A DNA stretch of 64,000 nucleotides, taken from Podospora pseudoanserina (taxonomy: Eukaryota > Ascomycota > Sordariomycetes > Sordariales > Podosporaceae). The translations under genes and the position numbers were made by a program. The notes beneath the pieces are model-generated. The model was not told the DNA's origin. It saw only the letters and a list, made by a program, of their open reading frames with translations, and ran no database searches. The stretch's first letter is position 1, and each line of letters opens with the position of its first letter. Location of the stretch: contig NC_085925.1 in NCBI RefSeq assembly GCF_035222485.1, forward strand, positions 1,674,001-1,738,000. Direction: 5' to 3'. This document shows positions 25,201-36,732 of the stretch, one piece after another.

Positions 25201-26816
25201 ATGGCCGCGCAAGCTAAGTGAGTCTTACCACACCCCACAACCACACCCACCACTTGTGTGCCCTTTCCCCTAGGGTCCTTACTAATTCCCACCACCAACC
25301 AGGCACGACTGGGCCGACGACGACGACCTCGACGAGCTCACCACCGCCGACCTTCCCCCCCCCCAGAAAATCCAAAACAAGGACGGCTCCACCACCATCA
25401 TCGAGTACCGCTACAACGACCAGAACCAAAAAGTCAAGACGACCCGCCGCATTCGCTACATCACCCACCGCGAGGTCGTCAACCCGCGCGTTGCCGAGCG
25501 CAAGGCCTGGGCCAAGTTTGGGCAGTCGGCCAAGGACGGGGCCGGGCCGGCGCCCGACACGACGAGCGTGGGGGAGAATATCATCTTCCGGCCGAGTATC
25601 AATTGGAAGAAGGATGCGAAGGATGAGAGCAAGGATCCGAATGCGCAGGCTATGAAGGATAAGCTGAAGGATAAGAAGGTTAAGGTATGTGAATGGGTGG
25701 TGGTGATTTTGTGGTGTTTTTGGGGGGAGAGCAGGGAGGGGGGCGTCAGCGCGAGTGTCCGGCGGGTTGGGAGTGACTACTGTTTGCCAGCTGGTTGAGG
25801 TGATTGGTTAACTTGGCCATGAGCTCTTATCGATCTTCGCGATGAGTGGCTGTGGTTAAGTCTGTTCAGAGTCGAGTCGCCTCGCTGGCTGGCGTGACGG
25901 AGCTTCTTCCTGTTGGGACTGAACACAGGAACTGGTGGATGGCGGCGTTTACCCCTTTCTCCCCCTTTTTCAGGGACTGGTGGAAGCCAGTTACCTCCCA
26001 CCCCCTTCCCTTTCCCCTTTCCCCTTCTCCCCTTTCTTCAGGCACTTGTGGATGCTGCTTTCCTCGTCTCCCTTTTTCTTGGCATCGATGGATAAGTTTG
26101 ATGATCATGTCAAGGGGAGAGAGTGGAACATATCGACATTTGCAATGGCGAGCAGGAGATGCCTGGAAGTAGTCTTTCCACTTCAAGAAACGTCAGACGA
26201 GCTCATGATTATGAATTTTGCGAGACTAATTTGCTCGGTAGTGTCGTATTTGCAACGGAGAGCATTTCACGGCGAGATGTCCCTACAAAGATACGATGGC
26301 CCCTATCGGCGAGGCTGCTGGCGCGGATGTGGCGGCTGGGATGGGAGACGATGCTGGGGCTGGGGGGGCCGGTCCTGGGGGTGCTGGGGCGCCCGGGGCG
26401 GGGAAGAAGGGAAGCTATGTACCGCCTGCGTTGCGTGGTGCTGGGGGTGCTGCCGGGGCGGGAGCGGGCGAGAGAATGGGTGGGAAGTATGGCGAGAGGG
26501 ACGACTTGGCCACACTCAGAGTTACCAACGTAAGTTTACTGTTAACGTGGGAAACCAGAAGCGGAGTATCTGCTGACACAGGCAATGATAGGTCTCCGAG
26601 ATGGCGGAAGAGAACGAGCTGCGCGATATGTTCGAGCGCTTCGGTCGGGTTACTCGCGTCTTCTTGGCCAAAGATCGCGACACTGGTCTGGCCAAGGGCT
26701 TTGCCTTCATCAGTTTCGCGGACCGTGGTGATGCTGTTAAGGCTTGTGCCAAGATGGACGGTTTCGGTTTCAGGCACTTGATTCTCAGAGTCGAGTTTGC
26801 GAAGAAGGCTGCGTAA
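25201..26816 (+). CDS. tif35: translation initiation factor eIF3 subunit G
   Basis: Four exons inferred: 25201-25217, 25303-25684, 26242-26529 and 26592-26816, giving 303 residues. Start [20 protein letters not shown] followed by [20 protein letters not shown] is the eIF3g N-terminal domain that binds eIF3i. A CCHC zinc knuckle, [13 protein letters not shown], opens exon 3 and leads into PYKDTMAP. A Gly/Ala-rich linker precedes a C-terminal RRM with RNP2-like LRVTNVS and RNP1-like KGFAFISF. The factor is part of the eIF3 complex, helps scanning and reinitiation, and contacts 40S rRNA. The intron between exons 2 and 3 is 557 nt, far longer than others here, and contains degenerate internal repeats. 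The zinc-knuckle exon immediately follows the acceptor, so the intron call is firm. Confidence 0.94.
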
Positions 26817-27487
26817 AGTGGTTAGCCAACTGGTATCGACTTTTGGGAGGGTGTAAGAGGGGGTTTACTCTGGGATGGGCTTGGTAGCATGGGGAAAATA
26901 GACTGAGGATCTGTCCTATGGGCATAATTGATGTTTTGTTATGCTAAAAGCCTTTTGTGAATTCATCAAGCGTTAGGTATACTTGAAAGCACAGGAGGGA
27001 AATGCAGTGTGGTGTGTACATCGATCGTGCGTATCAGATGTGTCTTCCATTATGACTATCAGGTCTCCATCTTGAACGGGCAGGCAATTTCATCTTCTGT
27101 GCCTTCATTGTCTCAACGGGTGTCTGGCAAAGACACAAAGAGACCAGCTTTTGAGCGCCAACAAGAAGCACCTTTCATACAGCATTCATAGCCCCCGTTT
27201 AGACTCCCATGCAGGTATCATTCGCTGCCTCCAAACAACCTAGTAATAGGTCTCCGTCTTACTTTGTTCCTTGCGGTGCCCGCTTTTGCTGGTTCTTGTT
27301 CGTGTCTCATCCGTCATTAATTGTGTAATGTTGATAGGGGTGTCAAGGAAATAGCAGTGAATGTCTGCCGCTTCTCTGCGGAGTTGCAAGTGTGGTGTAT
27401 GTAAGCAAAGGGAAATAAATAGAAGAGAGTGTTGTGCAATATGTCGCCGGTCCATCTCGAATGATGAATCCTGTTCTGTCCAGGGCT
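26817..27487. other. convergent 3' spacer
   Basis: 671 bp between two converging genes, eIF3g and the Pro-rich basic protein; 3' UTRs only. No gene is seen. Confidence 0.6.
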
Positions 27488-28318
27488 TTACTGCCTCCCC
27501 TTCCCCTTTGCCCGTCCCTTCCCCTTCCACCGCTTCGTCTGAACCCTCTCCTCATCAATCGTGTCCTCCTCCTTTGGCGTAGGGAGCTCCTTTTCCACCA
27601 TCACCTCTGTCTGCTTTTCCCCGTCACCAATCTCGACCTCGTTGTCACTGATGACGTCTTCCTCTTGCCTGTATCCCTGGTCGTCACCCTTTGCTGTGCG
27701 CGCCCTGTCCAAGCGGTCGCTGTCGACTGGACTCCTTTCTACCCTCCCCTCTTTTTCTGTTCTCTCTTCCAGCTTCCTCTGTTTTTCTTGCTCCTTTGCA
27801 GCTTTTTTCTCCTCTCTGCCAGCCTGCCACTTGTATTTCTTTTCTTTGGCCACGTAGGCGGATGACTTTACAACACCTAACATGAGTCGGATCCCAAGAG
27901 CGAAATGAAGCCAGGCTTGTCTGAGATGGTCTTTTGACTCGGCGTAGTTGGCGCGGGCGGCGGCTGCTCGTTTGCGGGTGCGGTAGGCTTTTTCGGTGCG
28001 GGAGGCTTGTTTGAGTTGGGCGGAGATCTGGCGGGTTTGGAGGGCTAGGGCGGCCTCAGTGCCGGAGGTTCCGGCTGTCCCGGGGCGTTGACGGGTTTTG
28101 GGGATGTTGAGGGGGGGGAGATGGGGGGAGGGTGGAGGGGATGCCGGCGGGGAGGGGAGGGGGGAGGGGTTTGGATTGGTAGTTGGGGGGTTGGGGGGGG
28201 GGGGGGGGGCGGGATTGGGGGGTGAGGAAGGGGGAGGGAGGGAGAAGGGGAACGGGAGGGGAGGGAGGAGGGGGATGGGGTTTATTGTTGAGGGGGGTGG
28301 TTGGCGTCTGCGGAACAT
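27488..28318 (-). CDS. Pro-rich, Lys/Arg/Glu-rich fungal hypothetical protein
   Basis: Single exon; start at 28318 (MFRRRQPPP) gives 276 residues, an upstream in-frame start at 28375 would add 19. The first 75 residues are mostly Pro with Ser and Asn, encoded partly by a 17-nt G-run on the plus strand (28193-28209). A conserved-looking helical block follows: AALALQTRQISAQLKQASRT, then RTRKRAAAARANYAESKDHL and RQAWLHFALGIRLMLGVVKS. The C-terminal 110 residues are highly charged with KEKKYKWQAGREEKKAAKEQ and a basic tail KRWKGKGRAKGKGRQ suggestive of nuclear targeting. I recognise no family. Codon use and the amphipathic block favour a real gene, but homopolymer slippage could have altered the N-terminus. 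Confidence 0.65.
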   Translation of the reverse strand: MFRRRQPPPSTINPIPLLPPLPFPFSLPPPSSPPNPAPPPPPNPPTTNPNPSPLPSPPASPPPSPHLPPLNIPKTRQRPGTAGTSGTEAALALQTRQISAQLKQASRTEKAYRTRKRAAAARANYAESKDHLRQAWLHFALGIRLMLGVVKSSAYVAKEKKYKWQAGREEKKAAKEQEKQRKLEERTEKEGRVERSPVDSDRLDRARTAKGDDQGYRQEEDVISDNEVEIGDGEKQTEVMVEKELPTPKEEDTIDEERVQTKRWKGKGRAKGKGRQ

Positions 28319-29715
28319 GGTGGTGGCGATGTGAGGTGCTGGTGCAAGTCGAGTAGGTTCCAGGAATGATGGCAACCTGGTTGGACGGAGCGATGAGAGC
28401 AGGATGATCTGCGAACTATGTGTTGATTTATATGATCACTTGGAACAGAAGAAGCAAGGAGGGACCAAAAGGCTGATGGGAAACACCGTGGCGCTTGATT
28501 TATATCTTCATTGTCCACCACATATGTCGTGCCCCTGACATCGCGGTGACACCGAAAACGACCCTGCTATCCACACAACGCTAGACACGTCTGTCAATTC
28601 TCCGATAGTTCATCCCATCATGAACGCCCAAGGAAACCCTAGAGGGATCGAATTCATGCGGTTCTTCATGCTGACCCCTGGCGGTTAACCTCGCCGTCGT
28701 CAGTTTCAGCTGCCCGCCGGGTGCCGCCAGGTGTAACACTGGCAGAGCATGAGAATCCAATCAAATCAATGGCACCTCACAACCCGGTACTTGCAGCCCT
28801 CATCAGGCCAACGAGGATGGAATTAGCAGAAGTTGTGCAACGTCAAAACGACCGGTTCCTGCCTTGCCACACCCACCCTCCAAGAGAAAAAAGAACCCGG
28901 AAATCTGGAAAGGGGTGCGTGATATGGGACCGTCATCAGCGGGTAGAAAGCCGTGGTGGTCCCCAGAAACCGTTGGAAACAAAACAAAAAAAATAGATGC
29001 CAGATGGTGTCAAAACAGATTCAACCCCACGTTGGGCCGGGGTTTATTTTCTAGTATCGATAATCGCCAACGATAAACCAATTGGAAAAAGCCGTTCGTC
29101 CCTATCTGCGGGTACGCTGAAGTGTCCGCTCGCTGCCGACTGGTCCAACAGAATCGTCAAAGGTCCCCTACAAACCCGCGAACCCACAAAGCTCAAGCAG
29201 AGCCAGAGGGAAGTGCATGTGAAATAAAAGCAGGAACCCCAGACTTTGAAGCGACGGGGCGGATCTATCTCCAAGACCATCATCTCCAAAACAGCAACTG
29301 CCGGCGACAACCTGGGATTTCTGTGACATCAGACTGCAAAACCTGTTCCCCAGCAAAAGACCAAACACAAAGCCGATAGGCCAGACCCTCGGGGATACCA
29401 CCGGCATAGCCTGGAACAGAAAACTGTCTACCACACCGCGTGCAGACACGGCACAGCAACACCCAAACCTAAATTGTTCTTGGCGCGGGAACGTGGGCGG
29501 TTTGGTTTGTCTTTGCCATCACACGACCAACCCGTTGCTTCGAACTCGCTCTCTTTTTGCCCCTCCCTCCCTCTCCTCACCTATAGCCTCAAACCCCCAT
29601 CTCAACCCTCACACCACAAACTCGGTGATGGTCTCGGGGCCAGGAAAGCTCAACCTTGGTCTCTGCTTGTAAATCGGTCTTCAACACCGACGACAAACGC
29701 CGAGGGAAATCAGTC
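28319..29715. other. divergent spacer upstream of cho2
   Basis: 1.4 kb between two start codons; presumed promoters of both genes. C-rich sequence before 29716 resembles a 5' UTR. No recognised binding site or gene; the inositol/choline-type element cannot be claimed from sequence alone. Confidence 0.5.
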
Positions 29716-32700
29716 ATGAGCACAACTACTGCCATTGATGACCCTGCGGGGCTCAAAACCACACGCCAACGCAACAACCAACCCCAACAGTCTGAGATCC
29801 CCTTGCCCTCGCCGTCCATTAGTGATGTCGACTCCGACTCGAACAAGGGCGATGACCACCGAGACGCCCATGTGAAAAAGGCATACGGCCGAACTCCAGA
29901 TGGAACGGGTATGCGTCCCAAGTCTTTCTCTCCCAGGAGGCCCAACTCCTGGACCCCTCTTCCCCTAACCTGCCCTACTGCAAGGTGCTGTAAGCTGTAA
30001 AAAAAAAACATAGGATGCAAGTGCTAATCATGACGACCATCCATAGTCTTCGTCGTGCCCGAGACCCATGACATGGTCTCCCAATTATTAGACCCTCGCG
30101 AACCCAAGAACCTGTCCGATTACATTGTCCTCGGTGTTCTCGCCCTGCATATTTGGCTTGCTTGGGCTGTGCCAGCGCCTTATAACAAGTACCTGCTCGG
30201 ATTTGCGTTTACCTTCTGGAGACTTGCATACAATGCTGGGATCGGCTATCTGTTGACTGTTCAGTCAAAATACACTCTCCTCGTCACCTGGGCTCGTCGG
30301 TTAAGGGCTTTTGAACAACCCGCCACCAACCCGCGGCCATGGCTTTACAACCTCCTCAAGACGGAGCTCGAGACTAAGATCCCCAAGGACTACAAGATGG
30401 ATGAGGCTCCGATCGAGTACAACACCTGGCTTGCTTTCCGTCGCATTGTCGATCTGATCCTGATGTGCGACTTTGTGTCGTACTGCCTGTTCGCCATTGT
30501 CTGCGCCCACACGCCTGAGGATGAGGGGTTGGGCATGCTTCTTGGCCGTTGGGTCGGGGGTATTGCGCTTGTTGGCTTCAACCTTTGGGTCAAGCTGGAT
30601 GCGCACAGAGTGGTGAAAGACTATGCCTGGTACTGGGGCGGTAAGTGAACTTGCGCTTGGAAATGAGGGTTGCAGTTGGTTTGCTGACTGCCTTCTAGAC
30701 TTCTTCTATCTGATCGAGCAGGAACTGACTTTCGATGGCGTCTTCGAGATGGCCCCCCATCCCATGTACTCCATTGGCTACGCTGGATACTACGGCATCT
30801 CGATGATGGCTGCTAGCTACGATGTTCTCTTCATCTCTATCGCTGCCCACGCTCTCCAGTTTGTCTTCTTAGCCTTTGTCGAGAATCCTCACATCGAAAA
30901 GACCTACAACCCGCCACCCCCACGTCTCCGGGCCGAATCCGAGATTGGCAGCCAGACCGAGGCCGATGCTTTGGTCACCAAGGAGCTTAACGGGAACTCT
31001 GATATCCCCCAGCCTGTTCACAACATGATTGGAAGCTTCGATCTCTTCAGAGTGACCGACGCTTCCTCTCTCATCATTGTTGCCTGCTTCATCGCCTTGA
31101 CGGTTGTCACTCCCACCACCCGCACTTACCAGACTCTGGCTGTTGTGAACGCTATCTTCTGGCGTCTCTGGTACTCTGTTGGTTTGGGCTACATCCTGAA
31201 GAAGCAGTCCGAAAAGAAGATGTATACCAGGCACTTCCTCAAATTTGGCGAGAGCACCGGAGAGGCCTGGAGACAGTGGAAGGGCCTGTACCACATCAGC
31301 ATGATTCTCTGCCACGTCTCGTTCTTGACCGCCTGCTGGAAGATGTACACCTACCCTGAGGATTGGAGCTACGGTTCTGTTCTCCTGAAGCATGTGATTG
31401 GTGTCAGTCTGATTGCTCTTCAGCTTTGGACGTCCTCTAGCATCTACGAGTCTCTTGGCGAGTTTGGCTGGTTCTATGGTGATTTCTTCTTCGAGAGCCC
31501 CCGCCCACCCACGTACAACTCCATCTACCGTTTCCTCAACAACCCCGAGCGTGTGCTTGGTGCTGCTGGTTTCTGGGGCTTGGCTCTCATTACCTGGAGC
31601 AAGGCTGTTTTCGTCATGGCGCTTGTCAGCCAGCTTTTGATGCTGGGATTCATTTCGTTTGTCGAGAAGCCTCACATGCAAAAGATCTACGGCCAGAACC
31701 TCCGCAAGGAGGCCGGTCTTACCAAGTTTGTCAAGAAGTCCCTTCCCGCCCCTGTCAAGAGATGGCAACAGGGTGTCGACAAGGTCCTCGATGAGACCAA
31801 GCACTTTGCTGAGGACTTCATTGATGCCGCCCTTACCAGACTTTCTGCCGGCTCTTCCAACTTCGTCAAGGACACCACCGCTCTCTTCCACAAGCCCCTC
31901 CGTCTCTCTATCAACCGTATCGACCGCGATCTTGCTGGATATGACCCCAAGCACTACAAGCTTTCCGTGGAGGGCGAGCAGCTGATTGCTCCTGATGAGA
32001 AGGCTACCCGGAAGGAAAGTGCCGATGCTCGTGTCCCCAAGGATGTCAAAACCAAGGTCTTCCAGTATGGCGCTCCCATTCGTGTCAAGTGGACAGCTCC
32101 TGCCAACCACAGCAAGAAGGACTGGGTTGGTCTCTACTTGGTCACCGACAACCGCAACAGGGATTTCACTGAAGTGCCATCCCTCGGCCGCTGGATCCCC
32201 ACGTGCCGCGGCCAGTACGACACCACCACTGACGAAGGCATTATTTCGTATGATGAAAAGGTCGAGTCGGAAGGTGTCGAGGGCCCTCTTGTACAAGGCG
32301 AGATGGTATTCGAGGGTGACAAGCTTTGGTGGACACAGGGCGTGTACGAGTTCAGATACCACCACCACGGCAAGCACAACGTCATGTCGATCTCGGAGCC
32401 GTTCGAGGTCCGCATTCCGTTGGTTGTGAAGGAGGGTACCGAGCTCACCATTGAGGAAGCCGAGAACGCCCTGCTGCCTATTGTACGGAACTGCCTTGAC
32501 CGCGACCCAGAAATCGCGCCAGAGACTGTTGACGAGCCATGGGGTGCTCATGTTGAACGGGATGGCAAGTATGCCGAGAGAGTGGTGTATGCCATTCGTG
32601 AGATGTTTGCCATTGAGTTCTCGCCGGCGGTGGTGCCAGCAGATGGGAATGTCAAGAAGTTGGCGTGGAGGGTGGTTAACGGAAGAATTGCTCTTGTAAG

Positions 32701-32820
32701 CTTCTCTTCTTCTATTGGTCAAGCAGTGCCAGCTTGCTAACAACACTTCAACAGGCGCCATATAGTATGTCATTACAATCAAGAAGACCGCCAACACCCG
32801 TTGCCGACAGTTACAAATAA
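29716..32820 (+). CDS. cho2: phosphatidylethanolamine N-methyltransferase
   Basis: Four exons inferred: 29716-29908, 30047-30640, 30699-32695 and 32755-32820, giving 949 residues. Two PEMT repeats are visible. The first has [36 protein letters not shown], and after intron 2 [20 protein letters not shown], the S-adenosylmethionine/phospholipid motif. The second has [20 protein letters not shown] and [20 protein letters not shown]. About ten membrane segments occupy residues 75-560; the soluble C-terminal third carries [20 protein letters not shown] and DWVGLYLV, as in yeast Cho2. The enzyme performs the first methylation of phosphatidylethanolamine toward phosphatidylcholine in the ER. The last exon, coding [16 protein letters not shown] and six more residues, is inferred from phase. 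A 672-codon antisense frame over it is a codon-bias shadow. Confidence 0.95.
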
Positions 32821-33211
32821 ATGGGATGTTATGGTGGAAGCAGAGGATGAATCGGGTTGCACATGATGGACTTTTCTCTCTCTTCATTTTGCATGACTGG
32901 AAGAAGGGGGTTGTGATTAGACAAATTACTATCTAGATGCATGAGATACCACGGGTGTTGGGCGGTTGTTTGCACCAAAAATTGGCGCTGTTTTTGGGCT
33001 TGGGGGGGCGTGTGAAGATAGTCATGGCAGGTTACGTAAAGCTGCTCATGAATGCAGAGGAGGTGAGGGGAGAGTGAGATGAATATGCGAGATTGGATTC
33101 GGAAGGGAATTTATTAGGTAGAGCGTGGAAAACAATAGGGTAGATTTGCCAGCAATGGTGCACCTTATATCATCACAATATTGCGATGGCATTTGAGGGG
33201 CTTTGTAACTC

Positions 33212-33231
33212 ACGGTTCTGGCCAGAACCGT
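33212..33231. repeat. perfect 20-bp palindrome
   Basis: ACGGTTCTGGCCAGAACCGT is identical to its reverse complement; symmetry stops exactly at both ends. Confidence 0.9.
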
Positions 33232-33593
33232 TGGTTTAGAGATGAGGCCTTGTGGTGATGAATACTGCTAGCAATTATGGCCAGTCAAGAACAAGTTTCA
33301 TGGGCTGAATAGGAACCTACTCATTGAACGGAACGATTGCCTCCAAGCGATCCAACTTTGGGGGTAGTGTATGGATGGGTAGGTACGTATATCTTACCGA
33401 TCTGGTAAGTTGTCTTTCCAGTGTTTGTAAAGATGACATCCCTTTTGACTTGATCCGTTCTTTCTTGGTACGGGTATGGAGCCAAAGTTCTGTGCGTTAA
33501 TGATACTATCCAAGCTTCCCTATAGAAACTCACAGACATTCTTTGACGGGAAGATCAGGATCTGGGGGTTGTAGAATGCTACGTGATGATGAT

Positions 33594-33715
33594 GGACCCT
33601 GAAAGATATGGACCCTGAAAGATATGGACCCTGAAAGATATGGACCCTGAAAGATATGGACCCTGAAAGATATGGACCCTGAAAGCTATGGACCCTGAAA
33701 GCTATGGACCCTGAA
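33594..33715 (+). repeat. 16-bp minisatellite, eight units
   Basis: Seven full units of GGACCCTGAAAGATAT plus a partial eighth. Units 6 and 7 carry GCTAT in place of GATAT. The unit length is not a multiple of three, so it is not a coding repeat. Confidence 0.95.
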
Positions 33716-35692
33716 GATCGTTGATTGACAGACATGTTCGGTACCTCCCTTGCTTCACATTTTGACGGAATTATAGATCTGCAGAGAACTTTCGGCTAGA
33801 GGGTTGAAACGGACATGGTGAGATTATGGAGTGTACGGGTATGCATGTTGTGCAGGTGAGGCAAGATGGCTCGCCTAGAGGGAGGTATGGGGCTTATTTA
33901 TAGAGTGAAGTTGAGGGGCAGAAGGGCATACATGAGATTTGGGGGCTTCAACCGGTTGTTGTGGTGATTCGTTGATGCACCATGAAAGGTGTCGCAGCAA
34001 CTCGAGGGTTCAGAATTGTTGATTGGGTGAGTGATGAGTAACTGGTAGCAGCACCCTCACATCCCCAAATTCACTCACGTCCCTCCAATCTCATGCCCAT
34101 GTTGTAGATATCGCATGTACCTGATGCTCACATTGTAGCCCACAAGACGACGTCCTCGAGGTTGAGACTATAATCGTATCAAGATCACCACAAAGGTGCG
34201 TTACTACATGCCCCTGGGCAAATAAATGCGGGGGAAAAAGGGCCAGGAACCAGGTCCGGGGTGTACGGGTAGTCAATGTTTCACAAACGGCTCACGTCTC
34301 ATGTAATTTCCGCATATAGTGTTATACATAAATAGGCTTGCAAATTGACCAAACCATCGACAATAGAACGTCCCGCTATTTTGGTGTTTACATGGTTCTA
34401 TCATATGCGAATGACTGATCTCGGTGGTGAAAGTCGTCCCTTTTTCGTTGCTCAAGTGGGGAAGCAATGCAGGGACAGGGGTTGAGATTCTGAAACGCCA
34501 AGGAACCAACGGGATGTGGTGGTTTCTGGGGGTGGGATTTCAAGATCAATCGCATATCGAGCTGGTTTGCAGATCTTCAGGGTTGCTAGTGCGAAAGCTG
34601 TAGCCAAAACACTACGACGACGAGATATTATGATGGATGGGGAGATCACACCGAAAGGAAGGATATGAAGGAGCGTCCAGGGACCTTCTTACTATGATGA
34701 GAGGCTCGCTCATCGACTTGAAACATGCATCGTGGTGGAAGCGGCAGCGAATATGTAACCCGTGCCCTATTTTGTGTCGGTACCTTGATTCGGCGAATTA
34801 CACCAGGGCGGCAGTTTCATCTTTGGCCAGACGATATTGGCTGTATCCGAATGTTTGTATGATGCGGTAAGTAAGGATGACGACGTGGTGTGTGTGTGCG
34901 AGGTGAACCGGACGTTGAACGTGGTGAGCGGATTGGTCTGCTGGGTGTTGTGCAACGTCCGAAGAAGCCTGCGTTGCTGTTCATATATCTCAAGATGGTA
35001 TGTCGTTGCTGATCCCAGCCGACAGCAGCCGCCGACCATCAGACGTTTAATTCTCGTTCTTAGTTTGTCGGTGTGGTATCGCAATGGAAATGCTGGCCAG
35101 AGGCACAGTCCATCAGATGGGAAACATAGTGTTCGCCCAGCCCCGCCGTCGTCGTCTATTGATCCCACTGGACAAGCAACCTAGACATGGTCAGCAAATG
35201 TGGCTGAATAGAACGCAGTGCTGGAACATGGAAGCGTTGCAGTTAAGGCGGCTGGCTCGGGCCCCATATGCAAATATCCTTCTTGCAGGCCATCTGCCGG
35301 TGCCGCCAACAGCGTTGCCAGCAACAAAAGCACCAGGACTTGCTGTCCGTCAGCCCTCCCAGGAACTCGGGTGTGCAACATCACGTCTGCGTGCTCGTGG
35401 CACGGCATCAAGCACATCCAGTAAACTAGATGTCTTCATCACCGGTCAACCCCAGCCTGGCCCTATTGTCGGCGGGTACGGTGTTGTATGCTGTAAACCA
35501 TGGCTGTCGATTCGTCCAAAGCTGTGAGGAGAAAACAGCCTGGCCACTGACATAAAACCTTTCGGAAAGGATTCGGGCTGCTCTGCCGAGGTCGCGAGAG
35601 GTGAGGGTTGGACAAACAAGCTCAGATGGCGGGGCAAGGATGGAAGAACAGTGATTAGCTACGCAGAAAGCCGAAATGAATACATATGCATG

Positions 35693-35694
<2 letters not shown>

Positions 35695-35734
<40 letters not shown>
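35695..35734 (+). repeat. GA microsatellite
   Basis: Twenty GA dinucleotides with a single interruption (AA at 35714-35715). Confidence 0.95.
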
Positions 35735-36732
35735 TGCTCTTGACATAGGTACTAGATATGGTGAAGTCGGATGGATTGTAGCCAAGACGTAATTGGTTCC
35801 CATATGACCCCTGTAGGCTCCCCCTGACCTCCACTAAACCCTCCCACTAAACCCCTGGGCTTGGCCCGTTCTCAACAGGGTCATCACTTTCCATTCACAA
35901 CTGCTGCCATTTCCTTGAGCTCTCCCTCTCCCATTTCCAGCTGCTGGAGCATGCCCTGGCCGGCGGTTGCGACAATTGTGTTCAGTTTGTGCTTCGTGCT
36001 CACCTCCCTCCTCTCACCGCGCTTTTGCTCGCTCAGACGCTCTCTATCATCGCGGCCGTCCCACAGCCAGCCATTTCTCAGCTGTCCTGCACCTCACCTG
36101 CACCCATCTGCAAACTGCCAGACCTACCGATTGCTCCACTTCCCCTGCAACGGGCGCACTTGTCCAGGACCTGGCAACTCTCCGTGCCCGCACTTCTCCG
36201 CCGAGAGCGACAAGTCAGCCCGACGCTCCCATCTTTCCATCGCCGTCGCCCCTCTCCGAGCCTCTCTGGACTCGTCCGTTCTTGTCTAAGTAATCCTTCT
36301 CTCCACCGACCGACTGTCGCCTGTCGCCGGTGCCATCCTCGGCATTGACACTGTGCCCTTGGTCTGCCGGCACGAACCGTCGATTCTCACGTCCAACAAA
36401 TAATTCCCAACGCTCGACGACGCTTTCACGGCGGTCTACGAATATATACTCACGAACGAACAAGGGGCCGGCCTTTGCCTTTGTTGACCCCTCCACACTC
36501 CCGCCTCGGCCGCTGCAAGAAAACACGATCGGACAGATACTCCTTTTTTCTTCTTTCTTTTTTAATTTGTTTTTTGGATTGTGACAAGTGATCCTGTTTA
36601 TGCGATACTCGGGTGCTGTTGGCTGCCATCCCACCGCTCTGCCTTGATCGTACTTGATGCTTGATTCTCCATCACCTCGGGCCACCACCGAGAGAACGCA
36701 ACAAAACAAGAGAAACCATATATAACATAGCC

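Larger units (their letters stand above)
32821..36732. other. 3.9-kb gene-poor interval between cho2 and the LIM-RhoGAP gene
   Basis: No gene can be supported. Landmarks are a perfect 20-bp palindrome (33212-33231), a 16-bp minisatellite (33594-33715), a GA microsatellite (35695-35734), and a C-rich probable 5' UTR of the RhoGAP gene (about 35860-36730). A 68-codon Cys-containing frame (35218-35424) lacks a signal peptide and was not accepted. Confidence 0.5.

Noticed and set aside
30869-32887. 672-codon open frame antisense to cho2
   Set aside because: Same codon-bias effect; the sense strand carries the PEMT motifs.
33520-33735. 71-codon repeat protein on the minus strand
   Set aside because: It is the 16-bp minisatellite read as protein; the unit is not a multiple of three and no flanking coding sequence exists.
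35218-35424. 68-codon Cys-containing frame, possible small secreted protein
   Set aside because: Six Cys residues are present but there is no signal peptide, no clear start context and codon use is poor.
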